A DNA stretch of 64,000 bases, from contig JAHWHG010000015.1 in assembly GCA_019323515.1 (NCBI GenBank), forward strand, positions 32,372 to 96,371. The letters are read 5' to 3'. The translations under genes were made by a program, and so were the position numbers. Positions 1 through 8,428 of this stretch are shown piece by piece; the stretch's first letter is position 1, and each line of letters begins with the position of its first letter. The notes under the pieces were generated by a model. That model worked only from the letters and a program-made list of their open reading frames with translations. It was not told the origin of the DNA and made no database searches. The DNA comes from Candidatus Woesearchaeota archaeon. Its GTDB lineage: Archaea > Nanobdellota > Nanobdellia > Woesearchaeales > JAHWHD01.

Positions 1-32
1 TTAAAAAAAGTATAATATAAGAACATAATATA

Positions 33-917
33 TTACATCACCAGACATTCTTCACCCATATGATGAACAGGGTAGAATAGGCATATAAGATAGGATTTAA
101 CCTCATCATTCATTGCTTTGCGCGCAGTGTCCATGTATTCCCTTTCAAGCTTCTTTATATTATTAATAAGCATAATATTCTTTGTCTTGAACATCTTATG
201 GTTCATACGTATGATATCCTGTATAATAGACAACGCCTTTGCCGCATTCTTATCCTTAGAGAACTGCTTCTGGTCAGTATATTTTATTAGGTCTCTCACA
301 ATATCAGAGATGACCTCAAGATACTGTACAGTCACATACACAGAAGTTGAAAGACCTTTATCTTTATACCCATGGACATTAATCAGCCTTCTGCAGAAGA
401 AATCAAGTTTATTGAGTAAGGTTTCGTATTTCAACAATGAATGAAAATTATCAAACTTACCAATCTGAAAATCCTTCTCAAGATCATTCAGGACAGCAAG
501 AACACCATTAAAAGCCCTTTCAAAGGTTTCATCAAACTTATCTGGATCAATCTTTGCAATGTTACGCAGTATCAAGAACTCAGGTGTTTGCTCTACCAGA
601 TCAAAACCAGTAAGGAAATACGCTGTGTTCTCGATCAGGTCAATCACATTAGGGTTTGTATATAATATTTTAACCTCATCATACCCTCTTATGTAAGGGA
701 TCGCAAAAACCCTTCTTGCAATATCTTTAACATTCCTTAGATCAATAACAACCTTCTTCCCAGTATATTTCACAGATTGCGTTGAGATAAGAAGCTCTGA
801 GCCGTTCATATCCAGAAAAAGTTCATCACCCTTCTCTACTTTATTTTCCTCAACCCACTTGCTTGGAAGGCTTACAGTAAGCGTGTTTATCCCTACTTTA
901 TTGACTTTTCTTCTCAT
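33..917 (-). CDS. AbrB-PhoU type phosphate-uptake regulator
   Basis: Residues 1-50 read as a SpoVT/AbrB-like swapped-hairpin DNA-binding domain (KVGINTLTVSLPSKWV). Residues about 90-290 are predominantly helical, like a PhoU domain. This AbrB-PhoU arrangement is a known archaeal class thought to couple phosphate status to transcription, but no phosphate transporter or histidine kinase lies nearby, so the target is inferred only from the family. The start at 917 fits a leaderless transcript because a TATA-like element (positions 938-952, read on the minus strand) lies about 28 nt upstream. The gene is divergent from the operon starting at 1031. Confidence 0.75.
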   Translation of the reverse strand: MRRKVNKVGINTLTVSLPSKWVEENKVEKGDELFLDMNGSELLISTQSVKYTGKKVVIDLRNVKDIARRVFAIPYIRGYDEVKILYTNPNVIDLIENTAYFLTGFDLVEQTPEFLILRNIAKIDPDKFDETFERAFNGVLAVLNDLEKDFQIGKFDNFHSLLKYETLLNKLDFFCRRLINVHGYKDKGLSTSVYVTVQYLEVISDIVRDLIKYTDQKQFSKDKNAAKALSIIQDIIRMNHKMFKTKNIMLINNIKKLEREYMDTARKAMNDEVKSYLICLFYPVHHMGEECLVM

Positions 918-995
918 ATTTTAGTAAATATTTCAACTGATATAAATACTTTTCGATAAATAAATACATAATTACATATAATAATTATAATTGCT

Positions 996-1010
996 AAAAA
1001 TATATATATT
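996..1010 (+). promoter_or_regulatory. TATA box for the 1031-2678 operon
   Basis: An A-rich stretch followed by TATATATATT is centred about 27 nt before the ATG at 1031, the archaeal spacing that puts the transcription start at the start codon. It implies a leaderless mRNA for the first microprotein of the operon. Confidence 0.55.
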
Positions 1011-1030
1011 TCTTTCACTATATTAGTAAT

Positions 1031-1171
1031 ATGTTCAAGACAAATCGCAAAACTTCCAAAATAGGTGGTAAATGTTGGAAAAGTACTGTGCTTTTATACG
1101 ATTACCAACAAAGATTCTCAATTGAGAACCTGATACAATACACAAAACAACCAAGATATGGAGGTATGTAA
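1031..1171 (+). CDS. Basic 46-residue microprotein, first gene of operon
   Basis: A 46-codon frame begins 27 nt after a TATA box, so it can be translated from a leaderless mRNA. Its stop codon lies three bases before the ATG of the next gene. The GGAGGT ribosome binding site of that next gene overlaps its last codons, suggesting translational coupling. The product is Lys/Arg/Gln-rich with one Cys and no membrane segment. I do not recognise the family. Position and signals are the only support, and it could instead be a leader peptide. Confidence 0.5.
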   Translation: MFKTNRKTSKIGGKCWKSTVLLYDYQQRFSIENLIQYTKQPRYGGM

Positions 1172-1174
1172 AAA

Positions 1175-1342
1175 ATGAGCAGATCAAGTATTGGTGCAAT
1201 GTTAGCGTTTTTAGGTTTTGGAGGACTTATCTTACCACAGTTCGGCCTGCAGTTCAGGGTCTTAAGCCTATTCGGAGATCCAATAGTCCCTGCATTCATA
1301 GCACTAGCGTTAGGAATACTTTTGGTGGTGAGTGACATATGA
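1175..1342 (+). CDS. Small hydrophobic membrane protein (55 aa)
   Basis: A 55-residue frame starts 9 nt after a GGAGGT ribosome binding site. It has two hydrophobic stretches (about residues 8-21 and 37-52) joined by a short loop, so it is probably a two-helix membrane microprotein. Its stop overlaps the start of the zinc-ribbon gene by four bases (ATGA), which indicates coupled translation within one operon. I do not recognise the family. Confidence 0.7.
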   Translation: MSRSSIGAMLAFLGFGGLILPQFGLQFRVLSLFGDPIVPAFIALALGILLVVSDI

Positions 1343-1584
1343 TAATCTGGGGGACTAAGACAAAAACAAAGCACCTGGGCAATGTTAAGAGAAGATGTAG
1401 TGAATGCAAGTCTGAAACATTTCACAGCTTTGTAAAGGCTCAGAAATATTTTACTTTATACTTCATCCCTCTGTTCCCGATTAACACAAAAGTGCTTATG
1501 CACTGCAATGGATGCGGCGCTGCATGGGAACTCAAAAAGGAGTTAAAGGACCAGCTCCTTAAAAAAATAGAATATGGAGGTTAA
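1339..1584 (+). CDS. Zinc-ribbon protein (81 aa)
   Basis: Two CxxC knuckles (CSEC at about residue 20 and CNGC at about residue 56) flank a hydrophobic segment (YFTLYFIPLFPI). This resembles the zinc-ribbon family of short proteins often found beside small membrane proteins. It overlaps the upstream membrane microprotein by four bases and precedes an Lrp-type regulator by six bases, so it is operonic. The function is unknown; the hydrophobic centre suggests contact with the membrane or with the neighbouring microprotein. Confidence 0.75.
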   Translation: MIIWGTKTKTKHLGNVKRRCSECKSETFHSFVKAQKYFTLYFIPLFPINTKVLMHCNGCGAAWELKKELKDQLLKKIEYGG

Positions 1585-1590
1585 ATAAAC

Positions 1591-2052
1591 ATGAACAAAA
1601 AAGATTTAAAGATTTTAGCATGTTTAAGGCAGAATGCAAGGATGCCGCTCACAAAGATGAGCAGGACCACCCAGATTCCAGTCTCGACAATCTTCGGAAG
1701 ATTAAAGGAGAATGAAAGCAAGTTCATTGTTAAGCACACGTCTCTTGTGGACTTTTCAAAGCTAGGCTATGATACAAGGGCAAACATAGCTTTCAAGGTC
1801 GCCAGGGATGATAAGCAGGCGCTTAAAGAATATCTTATGAAACACCATTCCATTAACTCAGCTTACAAGATAAACAACGGCTTTGACTTTATGATTGAAG
1901 GGATCTTTAAAGGGATACTTGACATGGAAAACTTCATTGAACATGTGGAAGAGAAATTTAAAATACTTGAGAAGAAGTCATACTTTATTATAGAGGACCT
2001 GAAAAAAGAGGCGTTCATGAGCAGTCTAAATATATTGAAGATAGGTGAATAA
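1591..2052 (+). CDS. Lrp/AsnC-like transcriptional regulator
   Basis: The N-terminal 60 residues form an HTH of the Lrp/AsnC type (LKILACLRQNARMPLTKMS, then IPVSTIFGRLK), followed by an alpha/beta region that could be a divergent RAM-like ligand domain. It is a paralogue of the 143-residue protein at 2758: both share the LTKMSR/LASISK helix, an IP-STIF recognition helix and an RHTS/KHTSL strand. Its effector is unknown. It may regulate this operon, but I see no clear operator. Confidence 0.75.
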   Translation: MNKKDLKILACLRQNARMPLTKMSRTTQIPVSTIFGRLKENESKFIVKHTSLVDFSKLGYDTRANIAFKVARDDKQALKEYLMKHHSINSAYKINNGFDFMIEGIFKGILDMENFIEHVEEKFKILEKKSYFIIEDLKKEAFMSSLNILKIGE

Positions 2053-2054
2053 TA

Positions 2055-2678
2055 ATGAAAAAGGCAATTGCATTTATTATAGTGGTTTTGATTATAATAG
2101 GAGGAGTAATAGGCTTCATGATATATGATGCAGTCAAAGCAGAACAATCAAGACAAGAATATCAACAAAAACAACAACAGCTAAAACTGGATATGCAACC
2201 TTATATAGACAGCGCTGTAGAGAACTGCTCGCTAGTTGAAGACAGCTATGATCAAGCACTTTGTTTAGCACACTCTGCTTCAAAGTTCATGATTGAGAAC
2301 GACACAGACTTCACCGAAGAGATATGCAATAATACAGAGGAAGATGAAGCATGCTTATTCTTCGCAGCCAAGTTAGCTCACGACCAAGGGCCATGCTGGG
2401 ACACAGATTTAAGGGTAGGCTGCCAGCTACTGATGGACGATGCAATCTGCGATTATGTAGAAAATAAGGTTGACTGCCTGCACACTAGGGCCCTCCTTTA
2501 TTCGTTCTATGATTCAAAGTCTGCAGAGATCATATGCAAGAGAGTTGTAGAGGCTGGAGGCAGCTGCGATGACATCGAGATCAGTAAATCAGTTGACGAA
2601 CTACCACAAGATGACAGGCTTCTCACACTTTATATCGCGCTTAAACTTGGGGATATAAGACTTGAAAGGATACGATAG
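2055..2678 (+). CDS. Membrane-anchored Cys-rich exported protein
   Basis: Residues 4-25 are a strong signal-anchor, followed by a Gln/Lys-rich stalk and a domain with ten cysteines spaced about 10-20 residues apart, each near Ala-rich helices. The same Cys-paired helical pattern occurs in the lipoproteins encoded at 50720, 51302 and 52048. The even Cys number and export signal suggest extracytoplasmic disulfides. The function is unknown. The start is two bases after the regulator stop, so the gene is in the same operon. Confidence 0.7.
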   Translation: MKKAIAFIIVVLIIIGGVIGFMIYDAVKAEQSRQEYQQKQQQLKLDMQPYIDSAVENCSLVEDSYDQALCLAHSASKFMIENDTDFTEEICNNTEEDEACLFFAAKLAHDQGPCWDTDLRVGCQLLMDDAICDYVENKVDCLHTRALLYSFYDSKSAEIICKRVVEAGGSCDDIEISKSVDELPQDDRLLTLYIALKLGDIRLERIR

Positions 2679-2757
2679 GATTCCTCGTGAAGTGGGAAGA
2701 TTTTCAAGATTTAATGATAAAACTATATAAACTTTAATTACTTATTTTTCCATTAAA

Positions 2758-3189
2758 ATGGACTACAAAATCACAAGGACTGAACTCTTGCTGCTTAGGT
2801 TTCTGAGAATGGACAGCAGAAAAAGCCTTGCATCGATAAGCAAGGAAACAAGTATCCCAATCTCAACATTATTTGAAGGCCTTAAAAGGTTAAAGAAAAA
2901 GGTTAAGCTAAGGCACACCTCGCTCCTTAACTATCAGAGGCTTGGTTATAATATCAGGATTAATTTCATTCTTCAGTCAAGGGACAAGAGGCTTAAGGAA
3001 TTTCTTATGCAGAACCAGAATGTCAACACATTATCCTCAATGATGTCAAGTTACTATGCAGAATGTGTTTTCAGGAACTTCAAGGAAGTGATTGCATTCA
3101 AGGAAAAGCTTGAGGAATTCTGCTCAGACACTAGCGAGATCATGATAATTGACGAATTAAAAAGAGAAGAGTTTATTCCTTTTTCTTGA
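2758..3189 (+). CDS. Lrp/AsnC-like regulator (paralogue)
   Basis: The N-terminal winged HTH (LLLRFLRMDSRKSLASIS, then IPISTLFEGLKRLK) and a short C-terminal alpha/beta region match the 153-residue regulator at 1591, from which it may have arisen by duplication. It has its own TATA element at 2724-2732, about 30 nt before the ATG, so it is probably transcribed separately and leaderless. The target is unknown. Confidence 0.7.
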   Translation: MDYKITRTELLLLRFLRMDSRKSLASISKETSIPISTLFEGLKRLKKKVKLRHTSLLNYQRLGYNIRINFILQSRDKRLKEFLMQNQNVNTLSSMMSSYYAECVFRNFKEVIAFKEKLEEFCSDTSEIMIIDELKREEFIPFS

Positions 3190-3201
3190 GTTATAATATT
3201 T

Positions 3202-4302
3202 TCAAATAAACCCCAAAAACAACAACATAATAAAAAGCACATACATCACAAGTAGAGCAATTCCCTCGCTTCTCTTGATGCTCCAGTAACTTTTTATGAA
3301 GACAAGTAACATTACACTGAACAACAGCATCACAGGTGCAGTGAATATTACTGTCTGCCTTATCACACTCAACGGGTTTATCAAACCTGATACACCGATT
3401 ATAAGCAGGATGTTTGCAATGTTTGAACCGATGATTCCGCCAACTGCAACATTCCCATAACCCTTTTTTGCAGCGGATAATGCTACAGAAAGCTCTGGAA
3501 GTGAAGTTCCTATGGCAATCACGCTTATCGCGATAAAGGACTCAGGTATGCTAAGCAGCTGCGCAAAGAACACCGCTTCTTTAACAACAAACTCAGCGCC
3601 AAAGACAATAGCGACCATGCTTACTAAAGCGATTAGCAGATCTTTTGCAATCCCAACCTTAAACAAGCTCTTGATTTCTTTCTTCTCTTCAGGGCTTACC
3701 TTAATTTCTGCCTTCTTCCTCGCATCCTTCTTTTTCTTGGCAGCTTTATTGTTCTTCCGGCTGTTCAGACCTTCAATAATCTGACTTCTGATAGTCATTA
3801 TATAACCAAACTTGAAGAAATACTTAAGAAAATCAGGGAAACGGTATTCACTCCTTAGCTCAGGTTTCATATGCAGAAGGAAAACAACATAAGCAACATA
3901 GACTATCAGCAGGAACAATGCCTCGATCCATGACAGGAGACCATTATAGATAAAAACATAAAAGAGCAATGTAACAAATATCATGATATACCCATCACGT
4001 TTCAGCATGACTTCTTTTGTCCTTAAAGTCCTGACTGTAGCAGCCACTCCTATGATAAGACCAATGTTTGCTATGTTAGAACCAACCACGTTTCCTATCA
4101 CAATGCCAGGATGATTCTGGATTGCAGCTACTATTGAAGATGCCAGCTCAGGTATTGAAGTCCCAAGCGCAACAAAAGTCAGACCGATTACAAAACCTGA
4201 AACACCTAACTTCTTAGCAACACTCACAGTTGACTTAACAAAATACTCAGCACCCATTACTAAAAAGAACAATCCTGCGACAAAGATAAGTAGTTCTATC
4301 AT
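3202..4302 (-). CDS. CaCA-family Ca2+/Na+ (cation/H+) exchanger
   Basis: Two homologous membrane halves carry the alpha-repeat signatures: GTSIPELASS with GSNIANIGLIIG in the first half and GTSLPELSVAL with GSNIANILLIIG in the second. These hold the conserved acidic cation-binding residues of the YrbG/CaCA exchangers. The halves are joined by a cytosolic loop of about 45 charged residues that is very Lys-rich. The start is ambiguous: an in-frame TTG at 4320 precedes the chosen ATG at 4302. It follows the 4322-4744 membrane protein closely and probably shares its transcript. Confidence 0.85.
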   Translation of the reverse strand: MIELLIFVAGLFFLVMGAEYFVKSTVSVAKKLGVSGFVIGLTFVALGTSIPELASSIVAAIQNHPGIVIGNVVGSNIANIGLIIGVAATVRTLRTKEVMLKRDGYIMIFVTLLFYVFIYNGLLSWIEALFLLIVYVAYVVFLLHMKPELRSEYRFPDFLKYFFKFGYIMTIRSQIIEGLNSRKNNKAAKKKKDARKKAEIKVSPEEKKEIKSLFKVGIAKDLLIALVSMVAIVFGAEFVVKEAVFFAQLLSIPESFIAISVIAIGTSLPELSVALSAAKKGYGNVAVGGIIGSNIANILLIIGVSGLINPLSVIRQTVIFTAPVMLLFSVMLLVFIKSYWSIKRSEGIALLVMYVLFIMLLFLGFI

Positions 4303-4321
4303 TTTACCATATCCAACCAAA

Positions 4322-4744
4322 CTACCTCAACACATCAGCTATTGCAGCGCTCATGCATGAAGGGAATGTAACAATTACAGTCCTCTTGAAAGCAAGTACC
4401 CAATTAGTTGACCACGGAGCTCTCTGTATCAAAACAAGCAGCATCGTAACAACAAAAAAAGAAGTTACATAAGTAAAGAACACCCTTTTGAAGAACTCTC
4501 CCAAGTGATTTTTCATCTGATTACGATAATAAGTATAATAAACAAAGATTGAAATAAAGATCAAAGAGACTAAAAAGAAACCTAGGATATTCAAAAATGG
4601 AAGATTATCACCTAAATGCCAGGTCTCCTCAGTGAAACCTACAGGAATTGCAAGTATTGCTGCTCCTATCATCACCTGAACAAAATCTTTAGGATGAAAA
4701 ACAGGAGAATGCAGTAGCTCATGCACACCTCTTTTTTTAGCCAT
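4322..4744 (-). CDS. Four-helix integral membrane protein, possibly DUF2391-like
   Basis: About four hydrophobic segments follow a short basic N-terminus. The stretch AAILAIPVGFTEETW resembles the DUF2391/TIGR02587 family of uncharacterised membrane proteins, although I could not test this. The ATG at 4744 is preferred over an in-frame upstream codon at 4762 because a TATA element on the minus strand (about 4765-4779) lies 28 nt upstream. It is the first gene of a probable two-gene operon with the cation exchanger. Confidence 0.55.
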   Translation of the reverse strand: MAKKRGVHELLHSPVFHPKDFVQVMIGAAILAIPVGFTEETWHLGDNLPFLNILGFFLVSLIFISIFVYYTYYRNQMKNHLGEFFKRVFFTYVTSFFVVTMLLVLIQRAPWSTNWVLAFKRTVIVTFPSCMSAAIADVLR

Positions 4745-4828
4745 ATTTGTATAAGTAAACAAAGACTTATTTAAAAGTGTTTTGAAATGTATAATGTAAA
4801 ACTATGATTTTAAATGTATCCAGAAGTG

Positions 4829-4948
4829 CAAACATTTATAAATAACCCACAAATCTGTTCAAATATGCAATGTGGGCACTGGCTTGCCTGAAGCTGAACC
4901 TTTTGATTAAGTAATATTAAAAGGGAAAACAACAATGGAGGCTTAAAT
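4829..4948 (+). promoter_or_regulatory. L15e promoter and long 5' leader with mini-ORFs
   Basis: A TATA element (TTTATAAATA, about 4833-4842) predicts transcription from about 4864, leaving an unusually long leader of about 85 nt before the L15e ATG. The leader begins with two out-of-frame mini-ORFs (4865-4891, 8 codons; 4870-4914, 14 codons) and contains a GGC/GCC-rich stretch that can form short stems. A GGAGG ribosome binding site precedes the true start. Leader-based control is inferred only. Confidence 0.4.
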
Positions 4949-5533
4949 ATGACTGTTTATAAATATATTAGGGAACTTTGGAAAAAACCAAAGCAAAGTA
5001 TGCCAGAATTATGGCGTGAAAGACTTCTTAAATGGCGAAGAGAACCTGTCACTCTTAGGATTGAAAGACCTACAAGACTTGACAGGGCCAGATCACTAGG
5101 CTATAAGGCAAAGCCTGGCTATATTATTATAAGGCAACGTGTCCAGAGAGGCGGCCACAGAAGACCAGATATTAAAGGCGGCAGAAGGCCAAGACATAAC
5201 AGGCAAAGGCTTGTTTTAAACAAAAGATACCAAAGCATCGCAGAAGAACGTGCTGTAAAGAAATATCCAAACTGTGAAGTGCTTAACAGTTACTGGGTCG
5301 CACAGGATGGTAAATACTACTGGTTTGAGATCATACTTATTGACATAAATCACCCTGTTATAAAGAAAAGCAAGGACATAGCATGGATATCTAGTAAGAA
5401 AGCTAGAGCCCAGCGCGGCATTACTTCATCAGGGAGAAAGAGCCGTGGCCTGCTTTGTAAGGGCAAAGGAGCAGAAAAGCTAAGACCTAGCAAAGCTGCA
5501 TCCTATAGGAGAAAGGTTAGCAAGCAGAGTTGA
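4949..5533 (+). CDS. rpl15e: 50S ribosomal protein L15e
   Basis: The 194-residue product matches archaeal/eukaryotic L15e over its length: the N-terminal MTVYKYIRELWKK, the conserved RPTRLDRARSLGYKAK block, and the basic GGRRPRHNRQ and RSLGYKA/SSGRKSRGL segments. L15e is a large-subunit protein absent from bacteria, so it marks the window as archaeal. It has its own promoter and a GGAGG ribosome binding site. A T-rich tract after the stop (about 5549-5558) is a likely terminator. Confidence 0.97.
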   Translation: MTVYKYIRELWKKPKQSMPELWRERLLKWRREPVTLRIERPTRLDRARSLGYKAKPGYIIIRQRVQRGGHRRPDIKGGRRPRHNRQRLVLNKRYQSIAEERAVKKYPNCEVLNSYWVAQDGKYYWFEIILIDINHPVIKKSKDIAWISSKKARAQRGITSSGRKSRGLLCKGKGAEKLRPSKAASYRRKVSKQS

Positions 5534-5668
5534 ATAAGAAGATTTTCAATTTTTTTATTATAATCTTTTTAAAGCTTCAAGCCTTTTTAAAACAAACACC
5601 AACCTTTATATAAGTTGATTTAATCAAGAGAAGTAAACTTTTTAAAAAAAATTTAAGGGGGTAACATA

Positions 5669-6958
5669 ATGAACCAAAACTTTGAGAACTCTAGTTCAGA
5701 TGGGAACAAGAAACCATTTGACCCATTTGCAAAAGAAGATAAATCATTTGAACATAAGACAAAAGAACCAAGAGCAAGTGATTCTGCATGGATGTGGAAA
5801 CTTGCAACAGGCGTCCTAGGTATTTTATTGATAGTCTCAATATTTACCCATGGGTTTAATTTTACTCCAACTGGAGGAGCAGTTGACGTTGTAGATACTG
5901 ATGAAGATGGTACTGGCAATACTAGAGATGAAGCTGCTGTCGCAGCAGCTACTGAAACAGATTTGACATTCACAATCCTAAATGATCCTGAATGTGAAGA
6001 CTGTGACACAACAAGAGTTACACAGGTTACTGAAGAATTATTCCCAGGGATAAAAGTCGTAGAGGTTGACTTCAGTACAGAGGATGGCAAGGAGTTGTAC
6101 GATAAATACAATGTACAATATTTACCAGCTTACTTCTTCACTTCAAATGTTGACAAAGAAACTGCATATGAACAGGTTTCAGGTGCATTGGTCAAGCTTG
6201 ACGATGCGTACATGATCAATCCTCAGGCAAGCGGTTCAACATATGACCCATACGGTGAAAAGTGTGCTAATGGTATTGATGATAATGATGATGGCCTGGT
6301 CGATTGTGATGACCCTGACTGCAGTGAAGAACTTGCTTGTATGGAAAAGAAAGAAGTTCCTGAAGTTGAGGCATTTGTAATGAGCCATTGCCCTTACGGA
6401 ACACAGATAGAGAAAGGTTTAATCCCAGTTATAGAAGAGCTTGGCGACTCAATAGACTTTAAGCTAAGATTTGTTCACTATGCAATGCATGGAGATAAAG
6501 AAGTATATGAAGAGCTTAACCAATACTGTATCCAGAAAGAACAAGAGGACAAGCTGCTTCCTTACCTTAATTGTTTCCTTGCAGACGGCGATGGAGAAAC
6601 ATGCCTTGAAGAGGTTGAGATTGATATGGACATGCTTGAATCATGTGTTGAGGATGCAGATGAAGAGTTCAGCATAACCTCAAGCTTTGAAGACAAAAGC
6701 ACATGGATGGGTAACTTTCCGCCTTTTGATGTGAACAAGGACTTAGCAGAGAAGTACGGTGTACAGGGAAGCCCAACATTAGTGCTTAATGGTATGGTAG
6801 TTAGTTCCTCAAGAGATCCAGCAAGCCTGCTTAAGACAATATGTTACGGGTTTGAAGAACAACCTGACGCATGCGATGCTGAACTCTCAACAGATAACCC
6901 TGCACCAGGGTTTGGCTTTGAAGGAACAGCTGCTGCAGCAGATGGTAGTTGCAACTAA
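5669..6958 (+). CDS. Membrane-anchored double thioredoxin-fold protein
   Basis: An N-terminal cytosolic tail of about 42 residues is followed by one membrane anchor (about 43-62). The extracytoplasmic part has a first thioredoxin-like domain with a CEDC motif (C109, C112). A Cys-flanked Asp-rich segment follows at 199-224 (NGIDDNDDGLVDC), like a calcium-binding type-3 repeat. The second thioredoxin-fold domain has a single-Cys CPYG motif at C241 and a later G-SPTLVLNG cis-Pro segment. The anchor and tail are nearly identical to those of the next gene, so the two share ancestry. The likely role is in disulfide chemistry outside the cell; the redox partner is unproven. An AAGGGGGT ribosome binding site supports the start. 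Confidence 0.75.
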   Translation: MNQNFENSSSDGNKKPFDPFAKEDKSFEHKTKEPRASDSAWMWKLATGVLGILLIVSIFTHGFNFTPTGGAVDVVDTDEDGTGNTRDEAAVAAATETDLTFTILNDPECEDCDTTRVTQVTEELFPGIKVVEVDFSTEDGKELYDKYNVQYLPAYFFTSNVDKETAYEQVSGALVKLDDAYMINPQASGSTYDPYGEKCANGIDDNDDGLVDCDDPDCSEELACMEKKEVPEVEAFVMSHCPYGTQIEKGLIPVIEELGDSIDFKLRFVHYAMHGDKEVYEELNQYCIQKEQEDKLLPYLNCFLADGDGETCLEEVEIDMDMLESCVEDADEEFSITSSFEDKSTWMGNFPPFDVNKDLAEKYGVQGSPTLVLNGMVVSSSRDPASLLKTICYGFEEQPDACDAELSTDNPAPGFGFEGTAAAADGSCN

Positions 6959-7012
6959 ACCTTTATTTTTTTATTAACTTTTTATATTACAAAGAATATT
7001 CGGAGGGAAAAG

Positions 7013-8428
7013 ATGGATCCAGACTTTAGAAACAACAGTTCAGATGACACTCCAAAGACATTTGAACCTAAAGAGCAACCTAGACCGTTTGCTCCAAATG
7101 CTGAAGAGAGGAGATTTGAACCAAAAGAAGAGGAATCAAAAAAGGATAAAAAATCCGATTCTGCATGGATGTGGAAACTTGCAACTGCAGTCTTGGCTAT
7201 ATTATTGATAGCATCAATATTTACCAATGGCTTTAGTTTTTCTCCAACAGGAGGAGCAGTTGATGTTATAGCAGATGACGATACAGATAACTCAGGCAGC
7301 GCAGTTGCTGGAGATGTTGTAAAGATTGAAGTATACTCAGAATTCCAGTGCCCGTTCTGTGGAAGGTTCACACCTACACTTGAACAGATCAAAGATGAGT
7401 ACGGTGACAAAGTATCAATTGAGTTCAAACACTTTCCATTGAGCTTCCACCAGTACGCGCAAAAAGCTTCAGAAGCTGCTGAATGTGCACGTGACCAGGA
7501 CAAGTTCTGGGAAATGCATGACAAGATGTTCGACAACCAGGACGCCTTGGATGTCGCTTCACTTGAAAAGTACGCTGAAGAGCTTGGATTAGATGTTGAT
7601 GCTTTCAAGGGATGCCTTGAGTCAGGTGAAAAGGCTGCTACTGTTAAGGCAGACTTTGACGAAGGCCAGAAAAAAGGAGTTTCTGGAACACCAACAATCT
7701 TTGTCAACGACCTTAAACTTGTCGGTGCAAGACCATTTGACTATTTCCAGGGCGCTATAGACGCAGAGCTTGCAGGTGAGGACTGGGTTGACCCAGCTGC
7801 TCAACCAGCTGAACCTGAACCTACAGGACCAGCAGATATCAAGCTATCTGGCAAGGACGCTTCAAAAGGCCCAGACAACGCACCAGTGCTGATTGTTGAA
7901 TTCTCAGACTTCCAGTGTCCATTCTGCAGCAGAGGAAGAACCACAATGGATCAAGTTGTTGAAGAATACGGCGACAAGGTTCAGCTAGTGTTCAAGCACT
8001 TCCCACTGAGCTTCCATGAGAATGCACAGAAGGCTGCAGAAGCTGCTGAGTGCGCTCTTGACCAGGACAAGTTCTGGGAAATGCACGACATCATGTTTGA
8101 TAACCAGGGCGCTCTTACAGTTGACGACCTGAAAGGTTATGCTGAAGAGTTAGAGCTTGACATTGACGCATTCAATGATTGCCTTGACTCCGGCGAAAAA
8201 GAAGCTAAGGTAAGCGCTGACATGGCTGAAGGCCAGAAGTATGGAGTAAGCGGCACACCTGCTTTCTTTATCAACGGCAACCTTGTTTCAGGAGCACAGC
8301 CTTTCGAGAACTTCAAGGCAGCAATTGATGCAGAGCTTGAATCAGCAGGCGACACTCAAGACTCAGAAGTAGCTGACATAGAAGAAACTGAAGATGAAGA
8401 AACCGACACAGAAGAGGAATCTGCATAA
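7013..8428 (+). CDS. Membrane-anchored tandem DsbA-like oxidoreductase
   Basis: A cytosolic tail and anchor (about 51-71) precede two DsbA-family domains in tandem, each with a CPFC active site (C113/C116 and C302/C305), an inserted helical region (FWEMHD, MFDNQ) and an SGTP cis-proline loop. The two copies are very similar, so this is an internal duplication. The family oxidises or isomerises disulfides in exported proteins. An Asp/Glu-rich C-terminal tail is encoded where the next gene begins. A GGAGGG ribosome binding site precedes the ATG. It sits between the other thioredoxin-fold genes. Confidence 0.9.
   Translation: MDPDFRNNSSDDTPKTFEPKEQPRPFAPNAEERRFEPKEEESKKDKKSDSAWMWKLATAVLAILLIASIFTNGFSFSPTGGAVDVIADDDTDNSGSAVAGDVVKIEVYSEFQCPFCGRFTPTLEQIKDEYGDKVSIEFKHFPLSFHQYAQKASEAAECARDQDKFWEMHDKMFDNQDALDVASLEKYAEELGLDVDAFKGCLESGEKAATVKADFDEGQKKGVSGTPTIFVNDLKLVGARPFDYFQGAIDAELAGEDWVDPAAQPAEPEPTGPADIKLSGKDASKGPDNAPVLIVEFSDFQCPFCSRGRTTMDQVVEEYGDKVQLVFKHFPLSFHENAQKAAEAAECALDQDKFWEMHDIMFDNQGALTVDDLKGYAEELELDIDAFNDCLDSGEKEAKVSADMAEGQKYGVSGTPAFFINGNLVSGAQPFENFKAAIDAELESAGDTQDSEVADIEETEDEETDTEEESA

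Noticed and set aside
1..32. A gene at the left edge
   Set aside because: Only AT-rich sequence precedes the stop codon of the AbrB-PhoU gene; no coding evidence.
1102..1425. Opposite-strand 107-codon open frame over the microprotein and zinc-ribbon genes
   Set aside because: It is a shadow of the plus-strand operon, with no promoter, ribosome binding site or protein-like composition.
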